Assembly (NCBI GenBank): GCA_041496705.1
Contig: JBGQFD010000006.1
Span: 1-64,000 of the forward strand
Origin: VBDM01 sp041496705
GTDB lineage: Bacteria; Pseudomonadota; Gammaproteobacteria; Burkholderiales; SG8-39
DNA: 64,000 nucleotides
Direction of reading: 5' to 3'
Below are positions 16,159 through 25,072 of this stretch, in pieces (the first letter of the stretch is position 1; each line of letters begins with the position of its first letter). Below the pieces are notes generated by a model. That model was given only the letters and a program-made list of their open reading frames with translations. It ran no database searches and was not told the origin of the DNA. A program made the translations under genes and the position numbers.

Positions 16159-17610
16159 TCAGCCCGCGAGCCTGCGCTTGAGGATTTCATTGACCTGCGC
16201 GGGGTTGGCCTTGCCCTGAGTGGCTTTCATGACTTGGCCGACCAGTGAATTGAACGCTTTGTCCTTTCCCGCCTTGTAGTCCTCGACCTGCTTCGCGTTC
16301 CGGGCGAGCACCTGATCGACGACCTTCTCGATTGCGCCACTGTCGGAGATCTGCTTCAACCCTTTAGCAGCGATGATGGCGTCGGGGTCGCCCTTGCCGG
16401 CCCACATCTCAGCGAGAACTTCCTTGGCGGACTTACTTGAGATCGAACCGTCCAACACGCGCGTACGCAGCTTTGTCAGCTGCTCCGACGTAATCCGACT
16501 CTCGGAAAATTCAAGCCCCGCTTCATTTAGAAGACCGGCCACCTCTCCAACTATTGTGAATGCGATGTCCTGAGCCGCCGCCGGAAACATAATGATATCG
16601 GCCGCACCCGCTGAACGTTCAAAGAACTCTGCCTTATCACGGCTCGCAGTAAGTTGAACCGCTACGGTCGGGGAAATTTTGAAGTCGGAGCCGTAACGCT
16701 TGCGTTTCGCTTCAGGTAGCTCCGGCAACTTCGCATTAATCTCCTCTATCCACTTTTCCGAAACCTCAAGGGGCAGTAAGTCAGGGTCTGGGAAATAGCG
16801 GTAGTCATGCGCTTCCTCCTTTGTGCGCATCGAGCGCGTCTCGTCCTTGTCGGGATCGTAGAGCCTCGTCTCCTGCACGATCTTTCCGCCGTCCTCCAGA
16901 ATTTCGATCTGGCGCTTCGCCTCGAACTCGATCGCGCGCTCGAGGAAGCGGAAGGAATTGAGATTCTTGATCTCCGCCCGGGTACCGAGCGGCGCCCCGG
17001 GCCGCCTCACCGAAACGTTGGCGTCGCATCGGAACGAACCCTCCTGCATGTTGCCGTCGCAGATGTCGATCCAGCGCACTAACCCGTGCAGCGCCTTGGC
17101 GTAGGCGACCGCCTCCTCGGCCGAACCCATCTCGGGCTCGGAAACGATTTCCAGCAGCGGCGTGCCTGCCCGGTTGAGATCGATCCCGGTCAAGTTCTGG
17201 AAGTTCTCGTGCAGAGACTTGCCGGCGTCCTCTTCGAGGTGGGCCCGCGTCAGATGAATCGCCTTTTCTCCGCTTTTCGTCAGGATGCGGATTTCTCCAC
17301 CTTTGACGATGGGAAGCTCGTACTGGCTGATCTGGTAGCCCTTGGGCAGATCCGGGTAGAAATAATTTTTCCGCGCGAAAATCGAACGGCGATTGATCAC
17401 TTTCTCTCCGCCGACCGCGAGCCCGAATCGTATCGCGCGCTCGACCGCGCCGCGGTTCGCGACCGGCAGCACGCCCGGCAGCGCGATGTCCACCGCGTTC
17501 GCCTGCGTGTTGGGCGGCGCGCCGAAGGCGGTCGAGCCCCCCGAGAACATTTTCGACTTGGTCGAGAGCTGCGCGTGCGTCTCGAGGCCGATGACGATTT
17601 CCCAGTTCAC
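16159..17610 (-). CDS. gatB: Asp-tRNA(Asn)/Glu-tRNA(Gln) amidotransferase subunit B
   Basis: A 483-residue GatB. Typical segments are WEIVIGLETHAQL, the metal- and tRNA-binding YFYPDLPKGYQISQYE, GRIHLTR-like and DCNVSVR-like regions, RMRTKEEAHDYRYFPDPDL (here SMRTKEE) and a C-terminal YqeY tail. It activates the misacylated tRNA so that GatA-derived ammonia can amidate it. The GTG start overlaps the gatA stop by 4 bases (GTGA). The long upstream open frame to 17892 is antisense-frame overlap with gatA and not part of the protein. Confidence 0.95.
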   Translation of the reverse strand: MNWEIVIGLETHAQLSTKSKMFSGGSTAFGAPPNTQANAVDIALPGVLPVANRGAVERAIRFGLAVGGEKVINRRSIFARKNYFYPDLPKGYQISQYELPIVKGGEIRILTKSGEKAIHLTRAHLEEDAGKSLHENFQNLTGIDLNRAGTPLLEIVSEPEMGSAEEAVAYAKALHGLVRWIDICDGNMQEGSFRCDANVSVRRPGAPLGTRAEIKNLNSFRFLERAIEFEAKRQIEILEDGGKIVQETRLYDPDKDETRSMRTKEEAHDYRYFPDPDLLPLEVSEKWIEEINAKLPELPEAKRKRYGSDFKISPTVAVQLTASRDKAEFFERSAGAADIIMFPAAAQDIAFTIVGEVAGLLNEAGLEFSESRITSEQLTKLRTRVLDGSISSKSAKEVLAEMWAGKGDPDAIIAAKGLKQISDSGAIEKVVDQVLARNAKQVEDYKAGKDKAFNSLVGQVMKATQGKANPAQVNEILKRRLAG

Positions 17611-19067
17611 GGCTCGATCCCTGCGGGTTCGCGCTTGTGCCAATCGGTCGCGCGCTGGTACTGGTGCGCGGCGTTCAGCATCTTCGTTTCCGCAAAATAA
17701 TTGCCGACGATGTGCAACCCGACCGGAAGATTGCCGGCTCCGAACCCGCACGGGACCGACATGGCAGGCAAACCGGCGAGGTTGGCGGGAATCGTATAGA
17801 TGTCGTTCAAGTACATCTGCACAGGGTCCGCCGTCTTGGCGCCGATTTTGAAAGCCTCTGTAGGCGATGTCGGGCCTACGATGATGTCGCATTGCTTAAA
17901 AGCCGCCACGAAGTCGTCTGCGATCAGCCGCCGGATTTTCTGCGCCTTGAGGTAATAGGCGTCGTAATAGCCGTGCGAGAGCACGTAGGTGCCGATCAGG
18001 ATGCGGCGCTTGACCTCGGCACCGAATCCTTCGGCGCGCGTTCTGCGGTACATGTCGGCGAGGTCAGCGTATTCCTTGGCACGATGCCCGTAGCGCACCC
18101 CGTCGAAGCGCGATAGGTTGGACGAGGCCTCTGCGGGCGCGATGACGTAATAGGCAGGCACCGAGAGCCCGCTGTTCGGCAAGCTGATCGGTACGCGCTT
18201 CGCGCCGAGCTTCTCGAATTGCGCAAGCGCCGTTTCGACCGCTTTGCCGACGTCGGCGGCGAGCCCTTCGCCGAAGTGCTCCTTGGGTACGCCGATGCGA
18301 AGACCCGCAAGCGGCTTGTCCAATTCGCGCGTGTAATCCTCGGGGGCTCGCTCGGTCGAGGTCGAGTCGCGCGGATCGAACCCCGCCATGCAATTGAGCA
18401 GGATCGCCAGGTCCTCGGCGCTTTTTGCCATCGGCCCGCCCTGATCCAGGCTGGAAGCGAAGGCGATCATGCCGTAGCGCGAAACCAGGCCATACGTGGG
18501 CTTCAGCCCCGACAGACCCGCGAGCGCCGCCGGCTGTCGTATCGAACCGCCGGTATCGGTGCCGGTCGCCGCCGGTGCCATGCGTGCCGCGATGGCGGCC
18601 GCCGACCCCCCCGAGGAGCCGCCCGGAACGCATTCACGGTTCCAGGGGTTTCTCACCGGTCCGTAGAACGAGGTCTCGCTCGATGAGCCCATCGCGAACT
18701 CGTCCATGTTGGTCTTGCCTAGGATCACCGCACCCGCATCGTTGAAGCGCCCGATCACGTGCGCGTCGTAGGGTCCGACGAAGTTCGACAGCATCTTCGA
18801 ACCACAGGTGGTGAGCCACCCCTTCGTCACGAAAATATCCTTGTGCGCGACCGGGATTCCGGCGAGCGGCTGCGCTCCGCCTCTCGCGATGCGCTCGTCG
18901 GCAGCGCGCGCCTGCGCGAGGCTCCTTTCTTCGTCGATCGTGATGAAGGCGTTGAGTGCGCCGTTCAGCTTCGAGATGCGATCGAGACAGAGCCGGGTCA
19001 GCTCCACGCTGGAGATTTTCTTCTGCGCGAGCGCTGCGGAGAGCTCTTTGAGCGAAGCGTTCAGCAT
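17607..19067 (-). CDS. gatA: Asp-tRNA(Asn)/Glu-tRNA(Gln) amidotransferase subunit A
   Basis: A 486-residue amidase-signature enzyme that releases ammonia from glutamine. The Ser-cisSer-Lys machinery is visible as IPVAHKDIF (Lys) and GGSSGGSAAAIAARM (serines), with GTDTGGSIRQPA between them. It lies 21 bases after gatC and overlaps gatB. The presence of GatCAB implies that Gln-tRNA and/or Asn-tRNA is made by the indirect route. Confidence 0.96.
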   Translation of the reverse strand: MLNASLKELSAALAQKKISSVELTRLCLDRISKLNGALNAFITIDEERSLAQARAADERIARGGAQPLAGIPVAHKDIFVTKGWLTTCGSKMLSNFVGPYDAHVIGRFNDAGAVILGKTNMDEFAMGSSSETSFYGPVRNPWNRECVPGGSSGGSAAAIAARMAPAATGTDTGGSIRQPAALAGLSGLKPTYGLVSRYGMIAFASSLDQGGPMAKSAEDLAILLNCMAGFDPRDSTSTERAPEDYTRELDKPLAGLRIGVPKEHFGEGLAADVGKAVETALAQFEKLGAKRVPISLPNSGLSVPAYYVIAPAEASSNLSRFDGVRYGHRAKEYADLADMYRRTRAEGFGAEVKRRILIGTYVLSHGYYDAYYLKAQKIRRLIADDFVAAFKQCDIIVGPTSPTEAFKIGAKTADPVQMYLNDIYTIPANLAGLPAMSVPCGFGAGNLPVGLHIVGNYFAETKMLNAAHQYQRATDWHKREPAGIEP

Positions 19068-19088
19068 GGGATTCAGGCCCGAATCCCG

Positions 19089-19382
19089 CTACTCGATCAC
19101 CTTGGGGACGAGGTAAAGGCCCGCTTCTACCGTGCCCTTCGGCGCGACCGATTGATAGAGCTCGCGCTGGTCGGTTTCCTTCACTTCGTCCTCGCGCAGC
19201 CGCAGCGCCAGCCCTTGCCCGTGCGCCATCGGCTCGATGCCGACGGTGTCGACCTTCTGCATCTGCTCGATCAGTTCGAAAATGTTGTTCAACTGGACCT
19301 GTACGGCCTGGGCTTCCGCGTCGCTTGTGCCGATTCGGGCCAGCTCGGCGATGCGGCGGACTTGATCCAAGGACAGCGGCAT
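19089..19382 (-). CDS. gatC: Asp-tRNA(Asn)/Glu-tRNA(Gln) amidotransferase subunit C
   Basis: A 97-residue GatC, the small subunit that wraps around GatA and stabilises the complex. It shows the family pattern VRRIAELARIG near the start, LNNIFELIEQMQKVDT and the C-terminal GLYLVPKVIE. The start at 19382 gives the standard N-terminus. The open frame continues upstream to 19535 through the mreB promoter and mreB start, which is not credible. It is divergent from mreB and heads the gatCAB operon. Confidence 0.94.
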   Translation of the reverse strand: MPLSLDQVRRIAELARIGTSDAEAQAVQVQLNNIFELIEQMQKVDTVGIEPMAHGQGLALRLREDEVKETDQRELYQSVAPKGTVEAGLYLVPKVIE

Positions 19383-19392
19383 GAAAAATCGC

Positions 19393-19421
19393 TTAAAGCC
19401 GAGATTTATTTGCGGTATTAT
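19393..19421 (+). promoter_or_regulatory. promoter of the mreB cell-shape operon
   Basis: TTAAAG (19393-19398) and TATTAT (19416-19421, five of six) are 17 bp apart in the AT-rich gatC/mreB gap. The predicted start near 19428 leaves a leader of about 34 bases ending in an AAGGAAATCAGCAGG ribosome-site region before mreB. Confidence 0.55.
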
Positions 19422-19461
19422 AGCCCATTCGAGAACCCCCTTTTCTAAGGAAATCAGCAGG

Positions 19462-20514
19462 ATGTTCGGCTTTTTGCGTGGAGTGCGTGGATATTTTTCT
19501 GATGACATGGCGATTGACCTGGGCACCGCCAACACGCTGATTTACGTGCGCGGCAAAGGCATCGTTCTCGACGAGCCGTCGGTAGTGGCGATCCGCCAGG
19601 AAGGCGGCCCCAACTCCAAGAAAACCATCCAGGCGGTCGGCAGGGAAGCGAAGCAGATGTTGGGCAAGACCCCGGGCAACATCACCGCCATCCGCCCGAT
19701 GAAGGACGGCGTTATCGCCGACTTCACCGTCACCGAGCAGATGCTCAAGCAGTTCATCAAGAAAGTTCACGAGTCGCGCTTGTTCTCGCCGAGTCCTCGC
19801 ATCATCATCTGCGTGCCCTGCGGCTCGACGCAGGTGGAGCGTCGCGCGATCCGCGAAGCGGCAATCGAAGCCGGCGCAAGCCAGGTTTTCCTAATCGAGG
19901 AACCCATGGCGGCGGCGATCGGCGCCGACCTGCCCGTGGGCGAAGCGACCGGCTCGATGGTGGTCGACATCGGCGGTGGCACCACCGAAGTCGGCGTGAT
20001 CTCGCTGGGCGGCATGGTGTACTCGGGCTCGGTGCGAGTGGGCGGCGACAAGTTCGACGAAGCCATCATCAACTACATCCGCCGCAACTACGGCATGCTG
20101 ATCGGGGAGACCACCGCAGAGACCATCAAGAAAGAGATCGGCTCTGCTTTCCCCGGCTCCGAAGTGCGCGAAATGGAAGTGAAGGGGCGCAACCTCGCCG
20201 AAGGCATCCCGAGAAGCTTCACCATTTCCTCGAACGAGATCCTGGAGGCGCTGACCGAGCCGCTCAACCAGATCGTCGGCGCCATCAAGTCGGCGCTCGA
20301 GCAGACCCCGCCCGAACTCGGCGCGGACATCGCCGAAAAGGGCATGGTGCTGACCGGCGGCGGCGCGCTGTTGCGCGACATCGATCGCCTCCTCATGGAG
20401 GAGACCGGGCTGCCGGTGATCGTCGCCGACGATCCGCTCACCTGCGTAGTGCGCGGGTCCGGCAAAGCGCTCGAGAAAATGGAAAAACTCGCAAGCATCT
20501 TCGCAAGCGAATAA
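19462..20514 (+). CDS. mreB: rod shape-determining protein MreB
   Basis: A 350-residue bacterial actin. The nucleotide-binding motifs are AIDLGTANTLIYV (phosphate 1), VVDIGGGTTEVGVIS (phosphate 2) and VLTGGGALLRDID (adenosine). It also has the GFLRGVRGYFSDD N-terminus expected for membrane association. It organises lateral wall synthesis. The start ATG at 19462 has a purine-rich ribosome site. The genes after it (mreC, mreD, mrdA, rodA) form the usual elongasome operon. Confidence 0.97.
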   Translation: MFGFLRGVRGYFSDDMAIDLGTANTLIYVRGKGIVLDEPSVVAIRQEGGPNSKKTIQAVGREAKQMLGKTPGNITAIRPMKDGVIADFTVTEQMLKQFIKKVHESRLFSPSPRIIICVPCGSTQVERRAIREAAIEAGASQVFLIEEPMAAAIGADLPVGEATGSMVVDIGGGTTEVGVISLGGMVYSGSVRVGGDKFDEAIINYIRRNYGMLIGETTAETIKKEIGSAFPGSEVREMEVKGRNLAEGIPRSFTISSNEILEALTEPLNQIVGAIKSALEQTPPELGADIAEKGMVLTGGGALLRDIDRLLMEETGLPVIVADDPLTCVVRGSGKALEKMEKLASIFASE

Positions 20515-20603
20515 GGCGGGCTCGAGGCCCAGAGGGAAAGGCGACGGTACGGACGATGGCTGCGCATTTTCCGATTCGCAACTGACGTCTCCCTGCCCGC
20601 TCC

Positions 20604-21512
20604 ATGGATTATCAGCCGCCGCCTTTCTTCAGCCGCGGGCCGGCCCCGCTGGTGCGCTTGGGCTTTTTCATCTCCCTCGCGTTCCTCCTCATGGTGCTGG
20701 ACGCGCGCTTTCGCTACGCGGAATCGATACGCCAGGCGGTGGCGCTGCTCGCCTACCCGATGCAGTGGGTGGTGCTGGCTCCGATCGAGCTGGTCAGTGC
20801 ATCCGCAGATTTTTTCACCACCCAGGTGGCGCTCAAGCGCGAGAACGACGCGCTGAAATCGAGGCAGCTGCAGGACGCCAAGGACCTGCTGACGCTCGAG
20901 GCGTTGCGCGCCGAGAACGCGCAATTTCGGCGCTTGCTCGAAGCGCGCGAACGCCTGCCGCGGTCCTCCACGCTCGCCGAGATCCTGTACACGGGACGCG
21001 ATCCTTTTTCGCGCAAGATCGTGATCGACAAGGGACGCCAGCAGGACATCCAGGAAGGCCAGGCGGTCATCGACGACGTCGGCGTCATCGGCCAGGTGAC
21101 ACGCGTGTATCCGCTGCTCGCCGAAGTCACGCTGATCACGGACAAGGAGCAGAGAATCCCGGTGGAAGTCGTGAGAAACGGCCTGCGCGCCATCGTCTAC
21201 GGCGGCGGGGCGGCGGGCACGCTCGACCTGAGCTACATGGCGGCGAACGCCGACGTGCAGGCCGACGACCTGCTCGTGACCTCGGGAATCGACGGCACCT
21301 ATCCGCCGGGGCTCCCGGTGGCCAGGGTTTCGCGCATCGAGCGCGACGCCGCCTACGCCTTTGCAAAGATCACCTGCGTGCCGACCTCAGGCACCGAGCA
21401 GAACAAGCAGGTGCTGGTGCTGTCGGTCGAATCGAATCTTGCGCCGCCCCCGGCGGAGGTCGAGACCGCGGCCAAGTCCGCGAAGGCGAAGCGCCCGAGG
21501 AAACGCGAATGA
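20604..21512 (+). CDS. mreC: rod shape-determining protein MreC
   Basis: A 302-residue bitopic protein. It has one membrane helix (about residues 15-35, VRLGFFISLAFLLMVLD), a coiled coil (about 70-115), and the periplasmic beta-barrel domain with IVIDKGRQQDIQEGQAVID, GLRAIVYGGG and DLLVTSGIDGTYPPGLPVARV. The C-terminal tail is Ala/Pro/Lys-rich. It bridges MreB-MreD and the PBP2-RodA synthase. It starts 89 bases after mreB. Confidence 0.95.
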   Translation: MDYQPPPFFSRGPAPLVRLGFFISLAFLLMVLDARFRYAESIRQAVALLAYPMQWVVLAPIELVSASADFFTTQVALKRENDALKSRQLQDAKDLLTLEALRAENAQFRRLLEARERLPRSSTLAEILYTGRDPFSRKIVIDKGRQQDIQEGQAVIDDVGVIGQVTRVYPLLAEVTLITDKEQRIPVEVVRNGLRAIVYGGGAAGTLDLSYMAANADVQADDLLVTSGIDGTYPPGLPVARVSRIERDAAYAFAKITCVPTSGTEQNKQVLVLSVESNLAPPPAEVETAAKSAKAKRPRKRE

Positions 21513-21528
21513 ACACTGGAAACGCCTG

Positions 21529-22050
21529 ATGCGTCTCGATGATCGGCCGCAGCGCATCCTGTTGCCCGTGAACGCCGGCTTCATGGCGTTGAGCCTCGCC
21601 CTCGGGCTGCTGTTCAATCTGCTCCCCTGGCGCGACGTATCCGGATTGCCCGACCTCGCGGCGCTGGTGCTCACCTTCTGGTGTGTACACCAGCCGCGCA
21701 AGATGGGGATCGGCGCTGCCTGGATGCTCGGGCTCATCATGGACGCCGCCAACGGCGCGCTGCTCGGGCAGCACGCCCTTGCCTACTCGGTTCTCGCTTT
21801 CGCTGCGCTCGGCCTGCACCGGCGCATCCTCTGGTTTTCGCCCTGGCGGCAGGCCGCCCACGTGCTGCCGCTGCTGCTCGGCTGCCAGGTGCTGATGCTC
21901 GGCGTGCGTATGATCGCAGGCGGCGTGTTCCCCGGACTGCCTTATTTTGCCGGCAGCCTGATCGGTGCCGCTTTGTGGCCGAGCGTAACGTTCCTCCTCC
22001 TCTTGCCCCAGCGCAGGCCCGAGAGCGTGGACGAAAACCGGCCGATCTGA
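21529..22050 (+). CDS. mreD: rod shape-determining protein MreD
   Basis: A 173-residue integral membrane protein with about five to six helices, starting with LPVNAGFMALSLALGLLFNLLPW, and the family segment WMLGLIMDAANGALLGQHALAYS. It completes the MreBCD complex. The ATG at 21529 is the only start that leaves the standard N-terminus. A different ATG overlapping the mreC stop leads only to a 6-codon frame. Confidence 0.92.
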   Translation: MRLDDRPQRILLPVNAGFMALSLALGLLFNLLPWRDVSGLPDLAALVLTFWCVHQPRKMGIGAAWMLGLIMDAANGALLGQHALAYSVLAFAALGLHRRILWFSPWRQAAHVLPLLLGCQVLMLGVRMIAGGVFPGLPYFAGSLIGAALWPSVTFLLLLPQRRPESVDENRPI

Positions 22051-22059
22051 GGACCTCCA

Positions 22060-23985
22060 GTGGCCGAAATCCGCAACACCCAGCGCGAGCTGTACTACTT
22101 CCAGCTGCGGCTGGGCGTGGCCGGTGCCGTGGTAATGGCCGCGTTCGCGCTGTTGTTCGCCAGGTTCGTTTACCTGCAGGTTGTCCAGCACCAGTACTAC
22201 GACACCAAGGCCGAGGACAACCGTATCTCGATCATGCCGATGCAACCGAACCGCGGCCTGATTCTCGATCGCAACGGCGTGGTGCTCGCGCGCAACTACT
22301 CCGCCTACACCTTGGAGCTTACCCTGAGCAAGATCGCGGACCTTGATGCCACCATAGATGCGCTTTCGGCGATCGTCGACATCCAGCCGAAGGACCGCCG
22401 GAAATTCCAGCGCCTGCGAGAGGAGAGCAAGGGTCTCGACAATCTGCCCCTGCGGAGTCGGCTCACCGATGAAGAGGTTGCCAAGCTGGCGGTCAACCGT
22501 TACCGCTTTCCCGGCGTGGACATCAAGGGCCGGCTGTTTCGCCAATATCCCCTCGGCGAGAGCGCCTCGCACGTGGTCGGTTATATCAGCCGGATCGACG
22601 ATCGCGACCTCGCACGCATCGAGGAGGCGGATCAATTCGCCAACTACAGGGGCGCCGACCATATCGGCAAGACCGGCCTGGAGCAAAGTTATGAGCGCGA
22701 GCTCCATGGCACGACCGGTTTCAGACAGATGGAGACCGACGCCGGTGGACACATCGTGGATTCCGGTGGACGCAACGTGGGCCTGCTCAAGCCCACAGCA
22801 CCCGCGGTGTCGGGAAACAACCTTAGCCTCACGCTGGATGTCGGCCTGCAGCAGGCCGCCGAGCACGCCTTCGGCGACAACCGCGGGGCGCTCGTCGCCA
22901 TCGAGCCTTCCACCGGCGGAATCCTCGCGTTCGTGTCCAAGCCGGGCTACGATCCGAACCTGTTCATCGACGGCATCGATCCGGTGAACTGGGACGCGCT
23001 CAACAATTCTCCGGACCGGCCGCTCAACAACCGCGCGCTCACCGGGCTGTACCCGCCGGGCTCGACCTTCAAGCCGTACATGGCGCTTGCCGCGCTCGAG
23101 CTCGGTAAGCGCACGCCGACACAGACCATCTTCGATCCGGGCTATTTCATGTTCGGGAGCAATCGCTTTCGCGACGACAAGGCGAACGGCCACGGCTACG
23201 TGGATATGCACAAATCGATCGTCGTCTCCTGCGACACCTACTACTACATGCTCGCCAACGACCTGGGGATCGACAACATGGCGCGCTTCATCGGCCAGTT
23301 CGGCTTCGGTTCGCGCACTGGTATCGATGTCGAGGGCGAGTTCATCGGCGTGCTGCCGTCGCCGGAGTGGAAGCAAAAGCGTTTCAAGAAACCGGAGCAA
23401 CAGCGCTGGTACGCAGGCGAAACCATCAGCGTCGGCATCGGCCAGGGCTACAACTCGTACACGCCGCTGCAACTCGCGCAGGCCGTGGCGGCGCTGGCGA
23501 ACGACGGCGTGATTTATCGGCCGCACCTCGTTGACTACATCGAGAATCCAAAGACGGGCGAGCGATCCTACGTGGAACCGCAAGCGACCAGGACGATCTC
23601 GCTGAAACCGAGGAATCTCGAGATCATCAAGCGCGCCATGGTCGACGTGAACCGCGAAGGCACGGGGGCGCGCGCTTTTGCCCGCGCCGGCTACGTGAGC
23701 GCAGGCAAGACCGGCACAGCGCAGGTGGTGGCGCTCAAGCAGAACGAAAGGTACGACGAAAAGCGCGTCGCCGAGCACTTGCGCGACCACGCCTTGTTCA
23801 TCGCTTTCGCGCCCGCGGACGAACCGAGGATCGCGCTTGCCGTGCTGGTGGAGAACGCAGGATTCGGTGCGCGCGCCGCGGCGCCGGTGGCGCGCCAGGT
23901 GCTGGACTACTACCTCCTCGGCAAGCGCGCGGCCAGGCCGGCCGACCCCGCGCCGCCGCTCAAGGACGACGACGGCGATGATTAG
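22060..23985 (+). CDS. mrdA: penicillin-binding protein 2 (elongation transpeptidase)
   Basis: A 641-residue class B PBP. It has an N-terminal membrane anchor (about 17-40), a PBP dimer domain with RGLILDRNGVVLARN, and the transpeptidase with SxxK at Ser335-Lys338 (GSTFKP), the SCD triad Ser and KTG at 550-552. It cross-links peptidoglycan during elongation together with RodA, whose gene overlaps its 3' end by 8 bases. The start is GTG, 9 bases after mreD. Confidence 0.96.
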   Translation: MAEIRNTQRELYYFQLRLGVAGAVVMAAFALLFARFVYLQVVQHQYYDTKAEDNRISIMPMQPNRGLILDRNGVVLARNYSAYTLELTLSKIADLDATIDALSAIVDIQPKDRRKFQRLREESKGLDNLPLRSRLTDEEVAKLAVNRYRFPGVDIKGRLFRQYPLGESASHVVGYISRIDDRDLARIEEADQFANYRGADHIGKTGLEQSYERELHGTTGFRQMETDAGGHIVDSGGRNVGLLKPTAPAVSGNNLSLTLDVGLQQAAEHAFGDNRGALVAIEPSTGGILAFVSKPGYDPNLFIDGIDPVNWDALNNSPDRPLNNRALTGLYPPGSTFKPYMALAALELGKRTPTQTIFDPGYFMFGSNRFRDDKANGHGYVDMHKSIVVSCDTYYYMLANDLGIDNMARFIGQFGFGSRTGIDVEGEFIGVLPSPEWKQKRFKKPEQQRWYAGETISVGIGQGYNSYTPLQLAQAVAALANDGVIYRPHLVDYIENPKTGERSYVEPQATRTISLKPRNLEIIKRAMVDVNREGTGARAFARAGYVSAGKTGTAQVVALKQNERYDEKRVAEHLRDHALFIAFAPADEPRIALAVLVENAGFGARAAAPVARQVLDYYLLGKRAARPADPAPPLKDDDGDD

Positions 23986-25072
23986 GCAGCTCACCGAGCG
24001 GCTCACCGCCAAGATCGACGTGCCGCTGTTCGCCGTGGTCTGCAGCATCATGCTGCTTGGCCTCGCCACGCTCTACAGCGCCGCCTACCAGGCTCCCGGC
24101 CGGTTCGGGGCGCAGGCGCTCAACGTGCTGCTGGCGCTCGCCCTGATGTGGGCTGCGGCCCAAGTGCCCCCGCAGGCCTTCCTGCGCTACGCGATTCCGG
24201 TCTTCGCCGCGGTGCTGGTGATGCTCGTCTGCGTCGCCCTGTTCGGCGACGTGAGGAACGGCGCGCGCCGCTGGCTGCCGCTTGGGTTCACCAGCGTCCA
24301 GCCGTCCGAGCTCATGAAGATCGCCATGCCGCTGATGCTGGCCCGGTACTTCCATCGCCACGAGCAGACCTTGCGCGTGCGCGAGTTTGCGATCGCCTTC
24401 GTACTGCTCGCCGTGCCCACCTGGGCGATCGCGCGCCAGCCCGATCTCGGTACCGCGCTGCTGGTGGCGAGCGCCGGGTTCTACGTCATCTTCCTCGCCG
24501 GCCTGTCCTGGAAGCTGATCGCCGGGGGCAGCGCGGTCATCCTCGCGAGCCTGCCGATCCTGTGGGGCGTGCTGCACGACTACCAGCGCCGGCGCTTCCT
24601 CACGCTCTTCGATCCCTCATCCGATCCGCTCGGCGCCGGCTATCACATTATCCAGTCCACCATCGCGGTAGGCTCCGGCGGCATCATCGGCAAGGGCTGG
24701 CTGAAGGGCACCCAGACGCATCTGGAGTTTATCCCCGAGCGCGCCACCGACTTCATCTTCGCCGTGTACTCGGAGGAGTTCGGGCTGATCGGCAACAGCA
24801 TCCTGCTCGTCCTTTACCTCGCCCTGATCATGCGCGGCCTCATGATCGCCGCGAACGCTCCGACGTTCTTCACCCGGCTGCTCGCCGGCGCGATCACGCT
24901 GACGTTCTTCACCTACGCGCTGGTCAACATGGGCATGGTTTCCGGGTTGCTGCCCGTGGTCGGCGTGCCCCTGCCCTTCGTCAGCTACGGGGGGACTTCG
25001 CTGGTGACGCTGTTGCTGGGCGTCGGTATCCTGATGAGCATCCAGTATCATCGGGCGCTCGTGCAGACTTGA
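23978..25072 (+). CDS. rodA: peptidoglycan glycosyltransferase RodA (SEDS family)
   Basis: A 364-residue SEDS protein with about ten membrane helices. The family signatures ARRWLPLGFTSVQPSELMKI, ARQPDLGTALLV, GKGWLKGTQTHLEFIPE, ERATDFIFAVYSEEFG and the C-terminal PFVSYGGTSLV are all present. It polymerises lipid II for the elongasome and pairs with the PBP2 encoded just upstream. The ATG at 23978 overlaps mrdA. The longer frame upstream is a shadow of mrdA. Confidence 0.95.
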   Translation: MIRQLTERLTAKIDVPLFAVVCSIMLLGLATLYSAAYQAPGRFGAQALNVLLALALMWAAAQVPPQAFLRYAIPVFAAVLVMLVCVALFGDVRNGARRWLPLGFTSVQPSELMKIAMPLMLARYFHRHEQTLRVREFAIAFVLLAVPTWAIARQPDLGTALLVASAGFYVIFLAGLSWKLIAGGSAVILASLPILWGVLHDYQRRRFLTLFDPSSDPLGAGYHIIQSTIAVGSGGIIGKGWLKGTQTHLEFIPERATDFIFAVYSEEFGLIGNSILLVLYLALIMRGLMIAANAPTFFTRLLAGAITLTFFTYALVNMGMVSGLLPVVGVPLPFVSYGGTSLVTLLLGVGILMSIQYHRALVQT